Assembly: GCF_025766255.1 (NCBI RefSeq)
Contig: NW_026516691.1
Location: 310,001-374,000, forward strand
Length of the DNA stretch: 64,000 nt
Source: Zychaea mexicana
Taxonomy: Eukaryota > Mucoromycota > Mucoromycetes > Mucorales > Lichtheimiaceae
Reading direction: 5' to 3'
Of the stretch, positions 13,109 to 23,830 are shown in pieces. The stretch's first letter is position 1. Every line of letters begins with the position of its first letter. The notes under the pieces are model-generated. The model saw only the letters and a list, made by a program, of their open reading frames with translations. It made no database searches and was not told the origin of the DNA. A program made the position numbers and the translations under genes.

Positions 13109-14014
13109 AAGCGAAACTTTTATCCTATTACCCCCCCAATACCCTTTATTTTCTTTCCTCTCCTCTCACTTTCCCCACCTCCCCTTTTTTTTTTGTTTAA
13201 AAAACAAACATCCTCCATATAGCACGCACCGTTGGGCCAAAAGGTCTTTCTTGACTATCTAATACAACAACAGTATTTCTCGCGAGTAAATATAAAACAG
13301 AACGAATGGATTCGTCTCGGTAGCAGCTGCTAAGCAGTTAGAACTCTTTAGTTACTACATAAGAGCAGTAAGCTAATCATCTTAGTTTTGCTCTCTTGCT
13401 CTTTGTGTCACCATGGTTGCAAAAAGAAAAGTGTGTGCCTGCATGGGGTGTGCCTCGCTTCTCTGGACAGAATGTCAGTTGCTACACACGTAGCATTTAT
13501 GTGTGCTATGTAACTATAAAGCTTCCCCACACGAAAACAAAGCACACATGGTGTCTCGCTGACAGTCCCCAAGCAGTAGGAATGGATGTCCATGTACCGT
13601 TAAGAAGGGTATGACTAGGGTAACATAGCGTAAATGAACAAGTTTCCCGCTACACACACACACACTATAGAGTGGGATACACGTGCAAGGTACACAAAAT
13701 AAGTGTGGCGTTCGTTCGTTTGCTCGATTATGAACGGTTACCAGCAAACCAGTGAGCCAGTGTGCACAGAGTAAAACACCTCCACCCCTTCCTTTCACAC
13801 CCTCCCCCACCCCCCTAACGCTCGTAAAAAAAAATAAGACCTGTTTGCTTTTTTTTTTCCCTTCCACTCTGTCCTTTCTTTTCTCTCTTTGTGCTTTTTT
13901 GTTTGTCTGAAAATCGCCCGCCCTTTTTTTTTTTCCTCACTCTTCTTTCGCTCCCCCAGGGTATCCTAGGCAACACCTACGAAAAGCAACATCAACAAAC
14001 TCAATTCCAACTGA
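13109..14014. other. Intergenic, pyrimidine-rich
   Basis: Long T and C runs (for example near 13150-13200, 13850-13960) and a short (CA)n at about 13653. The C/T-rich segment just before 14015 probably belongs to the promoter or leader of the next gene. No coding signal. Confidence 0.5.
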
Positions 14015-15142
14015 ATGTCGGCGTCGATTGCCCATCTACCGACAACAACACGCAATTGGCTTCCCATGCCGACTGGCATTGAGATTGACGAATCGTTTTC
14101 ACGAGATCTACTTTTACAGTTTGATAAACGCCGGTCGCGTTTACATGTAGAAATGGCCCAGTTAGAGGTTAGAAATGGGGGTCACATACTTTTTTTTTAC
14201 ACAACACATTTATGTTTCTAGTGGAGGTTGACACGTATAATACAGAATCGACATAGTATCCACTTTATACCGATCAGTCCATCACCTACTTCATCAACGG
14301 GTCGACAAAGCACAACAACGCATATTCAAGGCCAAGAGGGGCCGACCCTCATCGGCTCGCCACCGGAAGACCCACCGGAATCCCCGCAAAACCAAGATGT
14401 AGATGACGACGACAAAGTCAGGCGACGTTCATCCGCTGGTGACCTGCTCCGGCGCTCTTCCGCTTACCTGAGAGCCAAATGGCGTATCTTACGATCCGAA
14501 GAATCGAATGACTCGAGCGCGTCATTACCCGCAACACCAACCACACCCTCGAAAATTGCCATCAATACGACTATTTCAATACCTCATTTCCACCCTAATA
14601 ACAACCAACAACAACGACAACAACAGAATCACACGAGTCGAATGATACACGCCCATTCTAATAATAGTCACCATCACCAACCAGCAACAACAGCAACAGC
14701 AGCAATGCATTATGCAACGGTCCAACCACCTGTCATTACACACTATCCTCCAAAGCCATTGGTGTATGCACCTGTAGAGCTGATCGAGGACTATGATGAC
14801 CAACAGCACCAGCAGCCACCCCAAAGTGAGCCGAATCATCATCGCAATAACCAGCGTCATGCTTTACATCGAATTTCATTGCCTATCTTGGGAGGCAGTA
14901 GCAATCATCATCATGGTTTAGGTGGTGGCTACATGCATCACAAAAAGAAACGGCGCTTTTCCGATTCGGCTGATCATCAGCATCATCCGCATCGTCCAAC
15001 ATTGGACACACTGGGTCAAAAGGCAAAACGATGGACCCAGTTTATGAATTGTCGTCCTCTCAAGAAATCGAAAAAGGGCAAAGAACGAGCAGCAGCAGCT
15101 GCTGCAGCATCGACAGCGGGTGGCGAACCTTCTTCTTCTTGA
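14015..15142 (+). CDS. Ser/His-rich hypothetical protein
   Basis: Two exons, 14015-14167 and 14222-15142, join in phase 0 (MAQLE to WRLTRII) for about 357 aa. An ordered N-terminus (PTGIEIDESFSRDLLLQFDK) is followed by a long low-complexity region. A basic Ser patch (KVRRRSSAGDLLRRSSAYLR) has repeated RRxS sites, which could be phosphorylated by a basophilic kinase; that is inference. His- and Gln-rich runs follow, with two basic clusters near the C-terminus (HKKKRRFS and KKSKKGKERA) that could act as nuclear localisation signals. No known domain. Composition suggests a disordered regulatory protein. Confidence 0.7.
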
Positions 15143-15223
15143 TGATCGTAAACGCTTATATCTAATCTTGATGATAAAAGGAGTTTCTTATTGGGGCGTT
15201 TGCATTAACTTAAAAAGAAAGAT

Positions 15224-15255
<32 letters not shown>

Positions 15256-15275
15256 TCACTATTACTACTACTACA
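15224..15275. repeat. (ACT)n microsatellite
   Basis: About 16 near-perfect ACT units just downstream of the Ser/His-rich gene, followed closely by an (ACTC)n run. Confidence 0.9.
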
Positions 15276-15323
15276 AGCCATTATAATACTGCACATATTA
15301 CATACGCATTCAACCCATCTATA

Positions 15324-15354
15324 CACTCACTCACTCACTCACTCACTCACTCAC
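15324..15354. repeat. (CACT)n microsatellite
   Basis: About eight tandem tetranucleotide units. Confidence 0.9.
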
Positions 15355-16745
15355 AATTACTCTTCAACTCACCCTGTCTCTCTCTCCCTCCTCTCCGTTT
15401 TGCATATTACGCATCCAAAATCTACTCTCTCTCTTTGCTGTATCCACCTTTCCCTTCTGCAGTTATTTTCGAAACATGCATCAACCTTTTTTGCCATGTA
15501 TCCATAATATACAACAACATTAAACCAAAAACACTCCCTCCCCACCTCCTCCTCCTCTTCGGTTACCCCTCCCTCCAACCCCACCAACATACCACCCCGT
15601 TCTTTCTTACTTTATACAAAATCAGCCTCGTCTAGTAGTATACCTCTACCACCATCCCCCCCTTGCAGAATAATAGTTTATGCACACACGCTGTAACATT
15701 CTTTGTTTTAAAAAAAAAGTAGGCTGTAATACGGATTCTTTTTTATTATCCTATTTTAGCCTCTTTTGTTCTCAAATAGCACTACTATTTATCTTCATAC
15801 AACGCGGATTCATGCATTGCATATGATACTATATAATAATAGCAAACATTGTACAATGCATGAAAACGTATGTACATGTTTCTCAATAATAACGATGAAT
15901 GGGAGGAGAAGGAGGGGCAAATTGCATATTTTTGTATATGTTGTTGTATCGTACGATCTGATGTTTCTTTTGTACCTACTGCGTCTCAGCATACACACTG
16001 ACTGACCTTATTTCCTAACTATTATGCTGCTCTCTCTCTCTCTCTATACATATATATTTATATACTATGTACACATTATGCGTATCATTCACCGTTTCTA
16101 TTTTGAGAACTGCTCTTAAAGGTATACATATCTTGATACAAATTATGGCTCTCCTGATCATGTATACGCACATTTGTTTTCATATCTTATACAACAATCA
16201 AAAATGGAACGATCGACGACACGCTAGATCCACTGGTTGGGAGTAAGACAAACTGGCTTATTATAAAACACAAATTGTTTTTAATAATAAAATGGACTAT
16301 CATAGATGAACTTTTTGTAAGCAACGTATATACAAGGAAGACTCCTACAAATAACGTGTAATTGTTGTATCATACAGTAATCCGTTTTATGCCAATGGAC
16401 ATACCTTTCAATGTATATTGTATATATATAAAGTAACACAGTGTTTGATGTTGACAGTATACACATCTACGGCATTGTTTTGGTGGGTTTTGGTGAGCGC
16501 GGGACTAACACGTGCAGAATGACATACTATTCTATGGCTGATCTGTAGTCTATCTCTGTGTATCATACCAATGTAGATCCTTTGTATCCAAAATGATCAT
16601 CTATTACAAAGTCCCCAAACATGGATTTTCCCCAATACGTTCTCGGGGTTGCCGGGGGCAACACAGCATCGGGTCATACTTTCTACAAATGGATTGGTGT
16701 ATATGTAAAATTGTTAGAGGAAGCCTCTTTGAAGAACTACGTACA

Positions 16746-16768
16746 CTGCTGCTGCTGCTGCTGCTGCA
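16746..16768. repeat. (TGC)n microsatellite
   Basis: Seven or so tandem CTG/TGC units in non-coding DNA. Confidence 0.85.
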
Positions 16769-16996
16769 TATAGATAATAAGACTAAATAGGGTGTATTGC
16801 GATCATAAAAATATATAACGATATTAGCTGGATCAAAACGAAATAATTACAAAACTTCTTTGATACCAAGAATATGGGGGAATATACTTCAAAAGCTAAA
16901 TGGTATAAGTATGTATTATGCTGATGGCAAAGAAATAATGTAAGGGGGGAAGTATGGGAAAAGCCGCCGTATATATGTAATAATAAAGAGTGACTG

Positions 16997-18274
16997 CTAA
17001 GCAATAATAGGTTCATACATGACTTGGGAATGTTGTTGCAGATCTTCTATAGCCGAGTAGTGATGATAAAAATGATGTGATGGAAAAGAGACACCCAGCC
17101 ACTTTTTGATTCGTGTGGAGAAAAGGATTGACTGCATGACGATCAAGGAATCGATGGCAAGTTGCACTGCGCCGCAGATATCAAATTGGACTGGTGCTTG
17201 GGTGAAAATAAAGTAAAACAGTTTGAAACTATCGCCTACGAACTAATAGAAATAACAAAATCATCAATACTACTACTGATACACACACACCAAGCATTCT
17301 CCCCCCCCCTCCTCCTTTGTTTACCCAAGTCGCCATCACAATGGCACTAAAGCCAGCGGTGGATCGTCGCTTAAAGTTCGAAACACATTGGGGGAGCGGG
17401 AGCGTGCTTTCGATACCCAGACTGAGAACGCCCAGCGTCTCAACAAACCACCCATGATGACCCAACAGTTGATAGCCAACCGCAATCACAGTCGTGAGTC
17501 CCAGTAGGAAATTCACATAGTCGAGATAGTGGTCCCATGCCCACATTGTTCTCCAATTCTGCAACAACAGCTTTTTGATGCTGCTGCTGCTGCTGCTGTT
17601 GTTGTTGTTCTGTGGTTGTTGATCATGATGTTGTAAGAGAGGGTCTTGTTCATGCTTCTCCAAGGGTCTGTATAGAACAACAATTTCCAGCAAAACCAGC
17701 TGTGCTGCGATCATGATGAGGGACTGGATCAATAAGGTTGTGTCGAATCGCTTGCCAAGCCTAGTAAGCATGTGTTTGATGGTGGATATATAATTAGATT
17801 ATGTTATGCCAAAAAAAACTGGTATCTAGATGAATGTATGTACCAGAAGAAAACCCGCAAAATGCTATAAAAAAAGAGGTAATCAGTAACGGGTGTATCG
17901 CTTGGGGCATTACTGCTAGAACTAGTTGCTGCTGCCATTATTCACCATGACACTACCCAAAGAGGGAACTCACTTTGAGAACAAGAGGATACCACAGGTT
18001 ACTGGATTAAATCCGGCACTTGATTGATGCTTGCGGATAATTAAATACTAAAATAATGCAAGTAGTTTGTATGTAAAAGAAAGGTCAAAAGGGGGATGTG
18101 CGGGTGGGGGGCATTGCTGCTGGTTGTTGGTTTATAGCTGCTGCATAGATGCATATGTAGTCATAGTCAACTCTATATGGAATGCTTTTTCTCATAGCGT
18201 ACTTGATCAACATATCCGATTGCTGGACCAACGGACATGGCAAGCGACATTGCCATTGAAGCCAGGTCAGCCAT
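16997..18274 (-). CDS. ANY1: PQ-loop repeat membrane protein (ANY1-like)
   Basis: Five exons fit perfectly in phase: 18274-18203, 18047-17974, 17864-17844, 17760-17325, 17242-16997, giving 282 aa. The third exon is only 21 nt. Two PQ-loop motifs are visible: SAGFNPVTCGILLFS in exon 2 and KRRSTAGFSAIVMATW at the end of exon 4. Each is followed by a membrane helix (NILRVFFW; DSFKLFYFIFTQAP). The N-terminus (MADLASMAMSLAMSVGPAIGYVDQ) is hydrophobic. A poly-N/poly-S linker lies between helices near residues 90-110. The pattern matches the yeast ANY1/YMR010W group of Golgi-endosomal PQ-loop proteins, which counteract the Neo1/Drs2 flippases; that role is family knowledge. Paralogous PQ-loop families cannot be fully excluded. 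Confidence 0.85.
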
Positions 18275-18659
18275 TGCGACAAGTGAATTTGAATGAAAGG
18301 AGAGGAGAGAGAAAGAGAGAAAGAGCGACGAAACGGGTGGGGAGGAAAGAGAGAGAGAGAAGGAAGGAAGGAAGGAAGGAGGAGGCGGGACAAGGTTTGA
18401 AAGGGAAAGAGTGAGAGTGAGAGGCGAGCGTTATAGGGGAAGAAAGCAAATGTTTTAAGAATCAAAGGGAGCGAAACACTTTGAAGCAATGGCGTTCATG
18501 CTGAAGGGCACTCTCCCACAACAACTAAACACGGTCGGAGTTTTCTAGGGCAACTCACCTTTTTTTTCAATTCTCGGGTTTTGATGTTGCACCGGCAACC
18601 CTTCTTTCCCTTTCAATTTTCGCAAAAAAAAAAAACAAAAAACAAAAAACAAAAGAGCC

Positions 18660-20416
18660 ATGCATTTCACCAACACCGTTGTCACAGCAGCCATAACAGC
18701 AGCAACAACAGTAACGCTGATGATTTCAACATTGCCCGGGTCTGTGGATGCAAGCATGGCAAACCGGCATGAACAACAGCACGCGTTACAAATGCCAACA
18801 TCTTCTTCTTCTTCTCGAACACTACCGAACAATCTGCATGGCAAATTTTTGCATATCACGGACATTCATGTGCGTTTCTACAAACAAATGCGCACAGTCC
18901 TCCATTTTAACATGGCCGCATATATTTTTTTTATATATAGATTGATCCTCACTACCAAGATGAAGCAACAATCAAGTCAGGGTGCCATCGACAAGCCAAG
19001 AAGCATCACAACAAAAAGAAGCGAAAGGGCAAGTTGGCAGGGTATTGGGGATCTCCAACCAGCGGTTGCGATGCCCCACCACGTTTGGCAAACCACGTTA
19101 TCGATTGGATCGCAGACGGTTGGAAGGAGGAGATCGATTTCATCGTTTGGACAGGCGACAATGCCAGGTAAACTCTTTTTTATATCTCCGTTTTTGCATG
19201 TTACTGCTCTCCTACCCAAACCTTTGGCTTGGAAGAAAATTAACCAAAAGAGATAATAATATACCCTACTCCGAAAATAGACATGATCTCGATAGCCAGG
19301 TGCCTCGTACAAAGAAAGAAATCTTGGCGCTAAATCAGGCCATGACGTATAGAATTCAAGAAGCATTTTATGATCGCGACAATAATAGAACAATTCCCAT
19401 TATTCCATGTATAGGTAATATTTTGAAAGGAAAAACCCCTGGTTGGTAAATGACCTTCTTCTCCCTTGTTTTTTTTTTTTTACATATGCTGATACTATTT
19501 AGGCAATAATGATGTACACCCCCACAATCAATTACAAGAAACGGTCAATATACTAGAAACATATAGCGAAATGTGGCGCGATTTCATTCCTGCCGACCAA
19601 TTACCCACGTTCCGACAAGGCGGCTACTATGCCATTGACGTAGCGCCCGGACTGCGCGTGTTGGTACTCAACACATTGTACTTTTATGATTCAAACGATG
19701 CCGTAAAAGGATGCGAGAAACGGAAGGGCCCCGGCCATGACCATTTAGAATGGATACGCGCCCAACTAGCCACGGCTCGACGCGACCGTGCCCGCGTGTA
19801 CATGATCGGTCATGTTCCACCTTCTGAGCGCACATTCTACTCTAGCTGTCTTGATCTCTACACCGACGTATCCTTGGAATATCGCGACATCATTGGCGGC
19901 CACATGTATGGTCATGTCAACATGGATCATTTTACCGTTTTACAAAAAGAGAACAACAACAATTATGACTGTGATCCAACGGATGATGATGACGACGATG
20001 ACGTTCAAGTGGACTTGACAATGTTAAAGAAATCGGATCTTCGCAAACAATACAAAAAGGTCAGAGAGAACGAACCTGCAGTGGTCATCCACGTGGCACC
20101 CCCGATTCTACCGGTCTATAATCCCGGATTCCGTATCAACGAATACAATACAGACCCATCCTCTGCCGACTTTGGTGTCTGGATCAAATACACCCAATAT
20201 TATTCCGACTTGAATGAATACAACAATAAGCATCGCCCGGAACTCGAGCCTCCGCAATTTCAAATCGAATATGCGACGGATGAGGAGCCTTACAATATGA
20301 AGGATTTGTCGGCAGAAAGCTGGGTGGATCTGGCTAAACGCATGACACAAAAGGGGTCGAAAAAGTCCAAACATTTATGGAAGACGTTTAAAAAGAACAT
20401 GTTTGTACAGACTTGA
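18660..20416 (+). CDS. PPN1: Endopolyphosphatase (metallophosphatase)
   Basis: Cleaves long inorganic polyphosphate chains inside the vacuole. Four exons fit in phase: 18660-18869, 18941-19167, 19281-19414, 19503-20416, total 494 aa. The N-terminus has a hydrophobic signal-anchor (residues 6-30). Metallophosphatase motifs appear in order: ITDIHIDPHY (residues 66-75, metal-binding Asp and His); WTGDNAR (about 140-146); IPCIGNNDVHPHN (about 187-199); YMIGHVPPSE; and GHMYGHVNMDHF. DPHYQDEA followed by a Cys-rich segment (SGCH, SGCDAPP) is typical of Ppn1. An acidic run of Asp residues follows the last metal motif. The protein is shorter than yeast Ppn1 (674 aa, from memory). The gene lies divergent to the PQ-loop gene, with 385 bp between their start codons. 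Confidence 0.93.
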
Positions 20417-21133
20417 GGTATAGATTTTAACTAGAGTATAGTAAAATAATGATTTATGCCTTTCTCTATTACAGTTTAAAAATGGCTATAATATGTACAA
20501 GTTCCTAGTATCCTTTTCTTTGGTACTACCATCTGGGTCACATGTGGCCTCGTGGGCGCACGTTGGGAAGACCCGTTCTGTTTATTTTAATGCGGTGTTT
20601 AATTTATATATATTACGTTTTCGAGGGAGGAAACAGCATAACTCGTTGGATACAAGACTTGTTCAGAGCTAAACTAGCTAATGAGTTATGTCCAAAGATG
20701 CGCAACCAAGCTTCACAGGACACACGAGTGATATTGTCCCTGAATTATACTGGGTAGTACAAGGCGTGTAAGACCCTGCTGACTATGCAGTACAAGAAAG
20801 CAAAAGATTTCTCGAATACAGTGGCCGCTGGCTAATAGTGATCTTGCTAGTTTTTGTTTGCTTCATGGGTTGAGCATTATTATTAGGGGTGGAACGCCAT
20901 CAATGATGCGAAGAGCCAAGTGCAATCTTATCGGCTGTAATAAGCTGGAATGACATCGGATAGATAAGGTGAAGCATACTATAACATTTTTGAGAATTTA
21001 TTATCAACAAAGTTGATAGTTGCAGCACGCAACTCTAGAGGTTCTGATGAACTATCCCTATAGTACAATAAGTAACAGCGTATCATAATAATAAATGGAA
21101 AATATTTATTTAGCGAAAAGCAATGTGACAGCT
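20417..21133. other. Intergenic boundary between conserved and accessory blocks
   Basis: No coding signal. The 3' ends of PPN1 and the first F-box gene face each other here. Confidence 0.55.
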
Positions 21134-23155
21134 TTATTGTTCATATACAACTTCTTGAATCTTTGATTTAGCGTAAAGTATAACTTCACTGTTTACAGAA
21201 GGGCATCTTTTGACGACTAATTTTTCCAAGTTACCATTTCTGCTTTTATTCACTATTCGTTTAATGCCAGAAGAAGTGACATTTTTCAAGTCATTTAAAA
21301 TGATCTGGCGCAGCGTTCCTACACGAGCCAATATTTCCAAAACAAAATCATTCACTGAAGCACAGCTCTCAAGGAGAATGTTTTGCAGCGGATTTAATGA
21401 CTCTGATTCATATTTTTGAAACAGCTGTACCAAAGCAAAATGTCCTTGAGAACACTTCGTATCGGATATCCGAAGCTCGGCTGGAAGTCGTCGCATACGT
21501 AGCAGATATAGGACTATTGTCATGATGGAGGGCACGCAGCGAACATCAAGGGACGTTAGGGTACCTGTCTCCCTCAGGGACTGTAGAATAAAGGGAAGGA
21601 TTTCGGGAGCTCCAGATAAAGTCAAATTCCGTATGGATTTCATATCAAAATGTGGATAATTCCTTCGTAAATGCAATTGGTTATTTGCAGGCATGTCGAC
21701 GTGGAGCACTTCAAGGGTTTCCATACTCTTGTATATGAGCTGCATAGCCGGTATGCCAAATGTCGTTCTCCCCGTCTGATGATTTACGTGTAGAACGCGG
21801 ATGCCTTCTTGCGGTCTTGCTTCTTCGTTATCGCTACTGTTAAGGTCTTTTGTTTCCAGCGCTGGTATATGCTTGCTGAAAGGGTTACAAGCAAAGACCC
21901 TAAGATTCGGCAAATGTGTGGCGACGGCGTCCAAGACACAAAATTGACACCCATACAGAACAAGACGTCGTATTTGTGGAAAGCACTGTAGCATGGCCTC
22001 GATCATGGGTCCAGTGATAATTCCTGACTTTACTTGCAAGCTGATGAGAGAGGAGATACCGTCGGAATTCCATGTCGTAAAATCACCAAATACGTCATAT
22101 AGATGGCCATTGGTCGAGTACGAAAGATCCGTCAATGCAGAAGAGCTCGAAAGTATATCCCGTAGGGTGATCACATCTTCATTATCGCCGAAATCGATAG
22201 TCAGAGTTGTAAGTGTCGTTGTTTGCCATAACCCATTCGAAAAATTCGTAAGATCAGGTCGCACGTTCCTTGATGTGAGCTCTACAGTATTATCATCAAA
22301 TTTGTCATGTTCATGCGTTTCGTATTTACGTAGTCACTTTTTGCTTCATCATTGTATTCTACGCCAAAAAGTACCTGTCATTTTGAGAGACTGGAGTTTA
22401 GCAAGCTTTTTAGTCTTCATGGCCAAGAATAGTGTGCTGCGGGCTTCTGTGTTGCTAGTGTCAATCGTCAGACATTTGATGAGTGGGACGATTTTTAGTA
22501 TAACCAGCATCTCTGCCCGTAGGTTATTTGTGGTAGAATCGCTGACGACAACATCTTCCCAAGCACCAGCGCAGTTGATTATCAATTTCCGCCAGACGTT
22601 TGAAACATACAAGCATGTACCAGCGCTTGCTTGAGAGAGTCGCGCTAGAATGGAATGTGCAACTTTCACTGGTAATTTTGCGATAATATCGATACGGTTA
22701 TCATTGTGCGTCACTGCTTTTGCTCTTGCGTCTTCCAGTTGTTCATGGCACCATTGATGATATATTGCTGTGCAGGGATGTGAACTTGCTGTAGAACGAT
22801 TCAGTCCCTCGTCGTATGCCTCGATTGCACGTATTTGATATCCGTACATAGCATAGATGTTTGCTTTGCAAAGATATCCAATGGATGATGTTGGCGCGTA
22901 CCCGATCATTCGTTGTGCATCTGCAATGGCTGAGTAGAGCTTGCCTTGTGTTGAGTAGGCATAGGCGCGAATCTCCAACAACTCGAGCATTTGGGTATTG
23001 AAAAGCTCGTCAAGTGCAGCGGATGCCATGTCGATAATTTGTGGGAAGCTCTTGCGGACAACGATGGCCTTATTGAGATTGCGAACTGCTGTTTGGTATG
23101 GCGCCAACCTAATCTTGTGGATACGTGGTTGGGAAGCTGCGCCAGAATCCGCCAT
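21134..23155 (-). CDS. TPR / F-box / leucine-rich repeat protein
   Basis: Two exons, 23155-22375 and 22281-21134, join in phase 1 (KMTG to ELTSRN) for 642 aa. Residues about 10-130 form TPR-like helices (ELLEIRAYAYSTQGKLYSAI, CKANIYAMYGYQIRAIEAYD). An F-box-like segment follows (RIDIIAKLPVKVAHSILARL, then CLYVSNVWRKLI, about 155-205). The rest is a run of degenerate leucine-rich repeats (IRRLVLYGCQFCVLDAV, LEKLVVKRCPSVNSEVI). By family such proteins are substrate receptors of SCF ubiquitin ligases: the F-box binds Skp1 and the LRRs pick the target. The target is unknown. It shares architecture and intron position with the genes at 23831 and 39617 but is a distant paralogue. It is divergent to the 23831 gene. 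Confidence 0.85.
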
Positions 23156-23830
23156 CGCTGCTCAGTGGTTGATTTGAGAAGAAAAGAAAGAAGTGTGATA
23201 ATAAAATTTGGGAAGGAGTGTCTGTACATAATATGCAGTAATGACTCATTCATTTATCAGCTGAGATAAATAACTTGTTTAGAACTTGTTACGACCGCAT
23301 TAAGGTGGTTTGCTGAACCGTACGCAGTACAGTATAGCAGTGCGAAAGGATCAAATATCATGGAAAGCCGTAGCTTTTCAGAGTCCACTTATTACAATGC
23401 TTGCGCTGCAAACAGTACTGGTTCAATATTGCGCAAAATTGCAAATGAACGACCAACGCAAAAAAGTGAACAAGGAGAAAACGAAGGTAGAATTGTCAAT
23501 GCAAAGTATGTAAATTCAACCCATCTTGTATATGACAGGTTAAAAGTGTTGCCAGACAAACTGTAGTACATTAGCGTAGACGACAAGCAATCATATTTTT
23601 TGAGCCATGTAGGAACAACAAAGGTGTTATGCATAAGAGAAACGCATAGTGTCTATTAACAACAATGATTCTTTGTCCAACTTGCTAGTTTATTATTTAC
23701 TACTTTTGGAAGCCTTGTTTCAGCTAGGTAATCAGCGTGACGAAGGGCCATGATAAAAAGAGACGACTTTCTTTTTTCTATTGAAACGGATGTCCTTTCT
23801 CTCTTTCTCCCAATAAAAACACTTCTGATT
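23156..23830. promoter_or_regulatory. Shared intergenic promoter region of two divergent F-box genes
   Basis: 675 bp separate the two start codons. No motif stands out, but both promoters must lie here or overlap the genes. The right-hand 170 bases are part of the segmental duplication shared with about 39450-39616. Confidence 0.5.

Larger units (their letters stand above)
15143..16996. other. Gene-free AT-rich interval with microsatellites
   Basis: About 1.85 kb between convergent gene ends. It holds (ACT)n, (ACTC)n, (TC)n and (TGC)n repeats but no ORF with coding character. Confidence 0.6.

Noticed and set aside
15224..15354. Tandem repeats considered as a CRISPR-like array
   Set aside because: Simple microsatellites with no spacers; the sequence is eukaryotic.
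15120..15635. 171-codon ORF with long Thr runs
   Set aside because: It is just translation of (ACT)n and (ACTC)n microsatellites and the flanking C/T-rich DNA.
18067..18489. ORFs on both strands over the GA-rich stretch
   Set aside because: They come from purine repeats; only the first exon of the PQ-loop gene (18203-18274) is supported here.
21993..22634. 213-codon plus-strand ORF
   Set aside because: Antisense shadow of the F-box gene at 21134-23155, which has clear domains and a phase-consistent intron.
23750..23830. Upstream in-frame ATG for the F-box copy 1 (and its counterpart at 39533)
   Set aside because: The leader differs between copies and is not conserved like the region from MVEPHS onward, so the downstream start is preferred; the longer form is not excluded.
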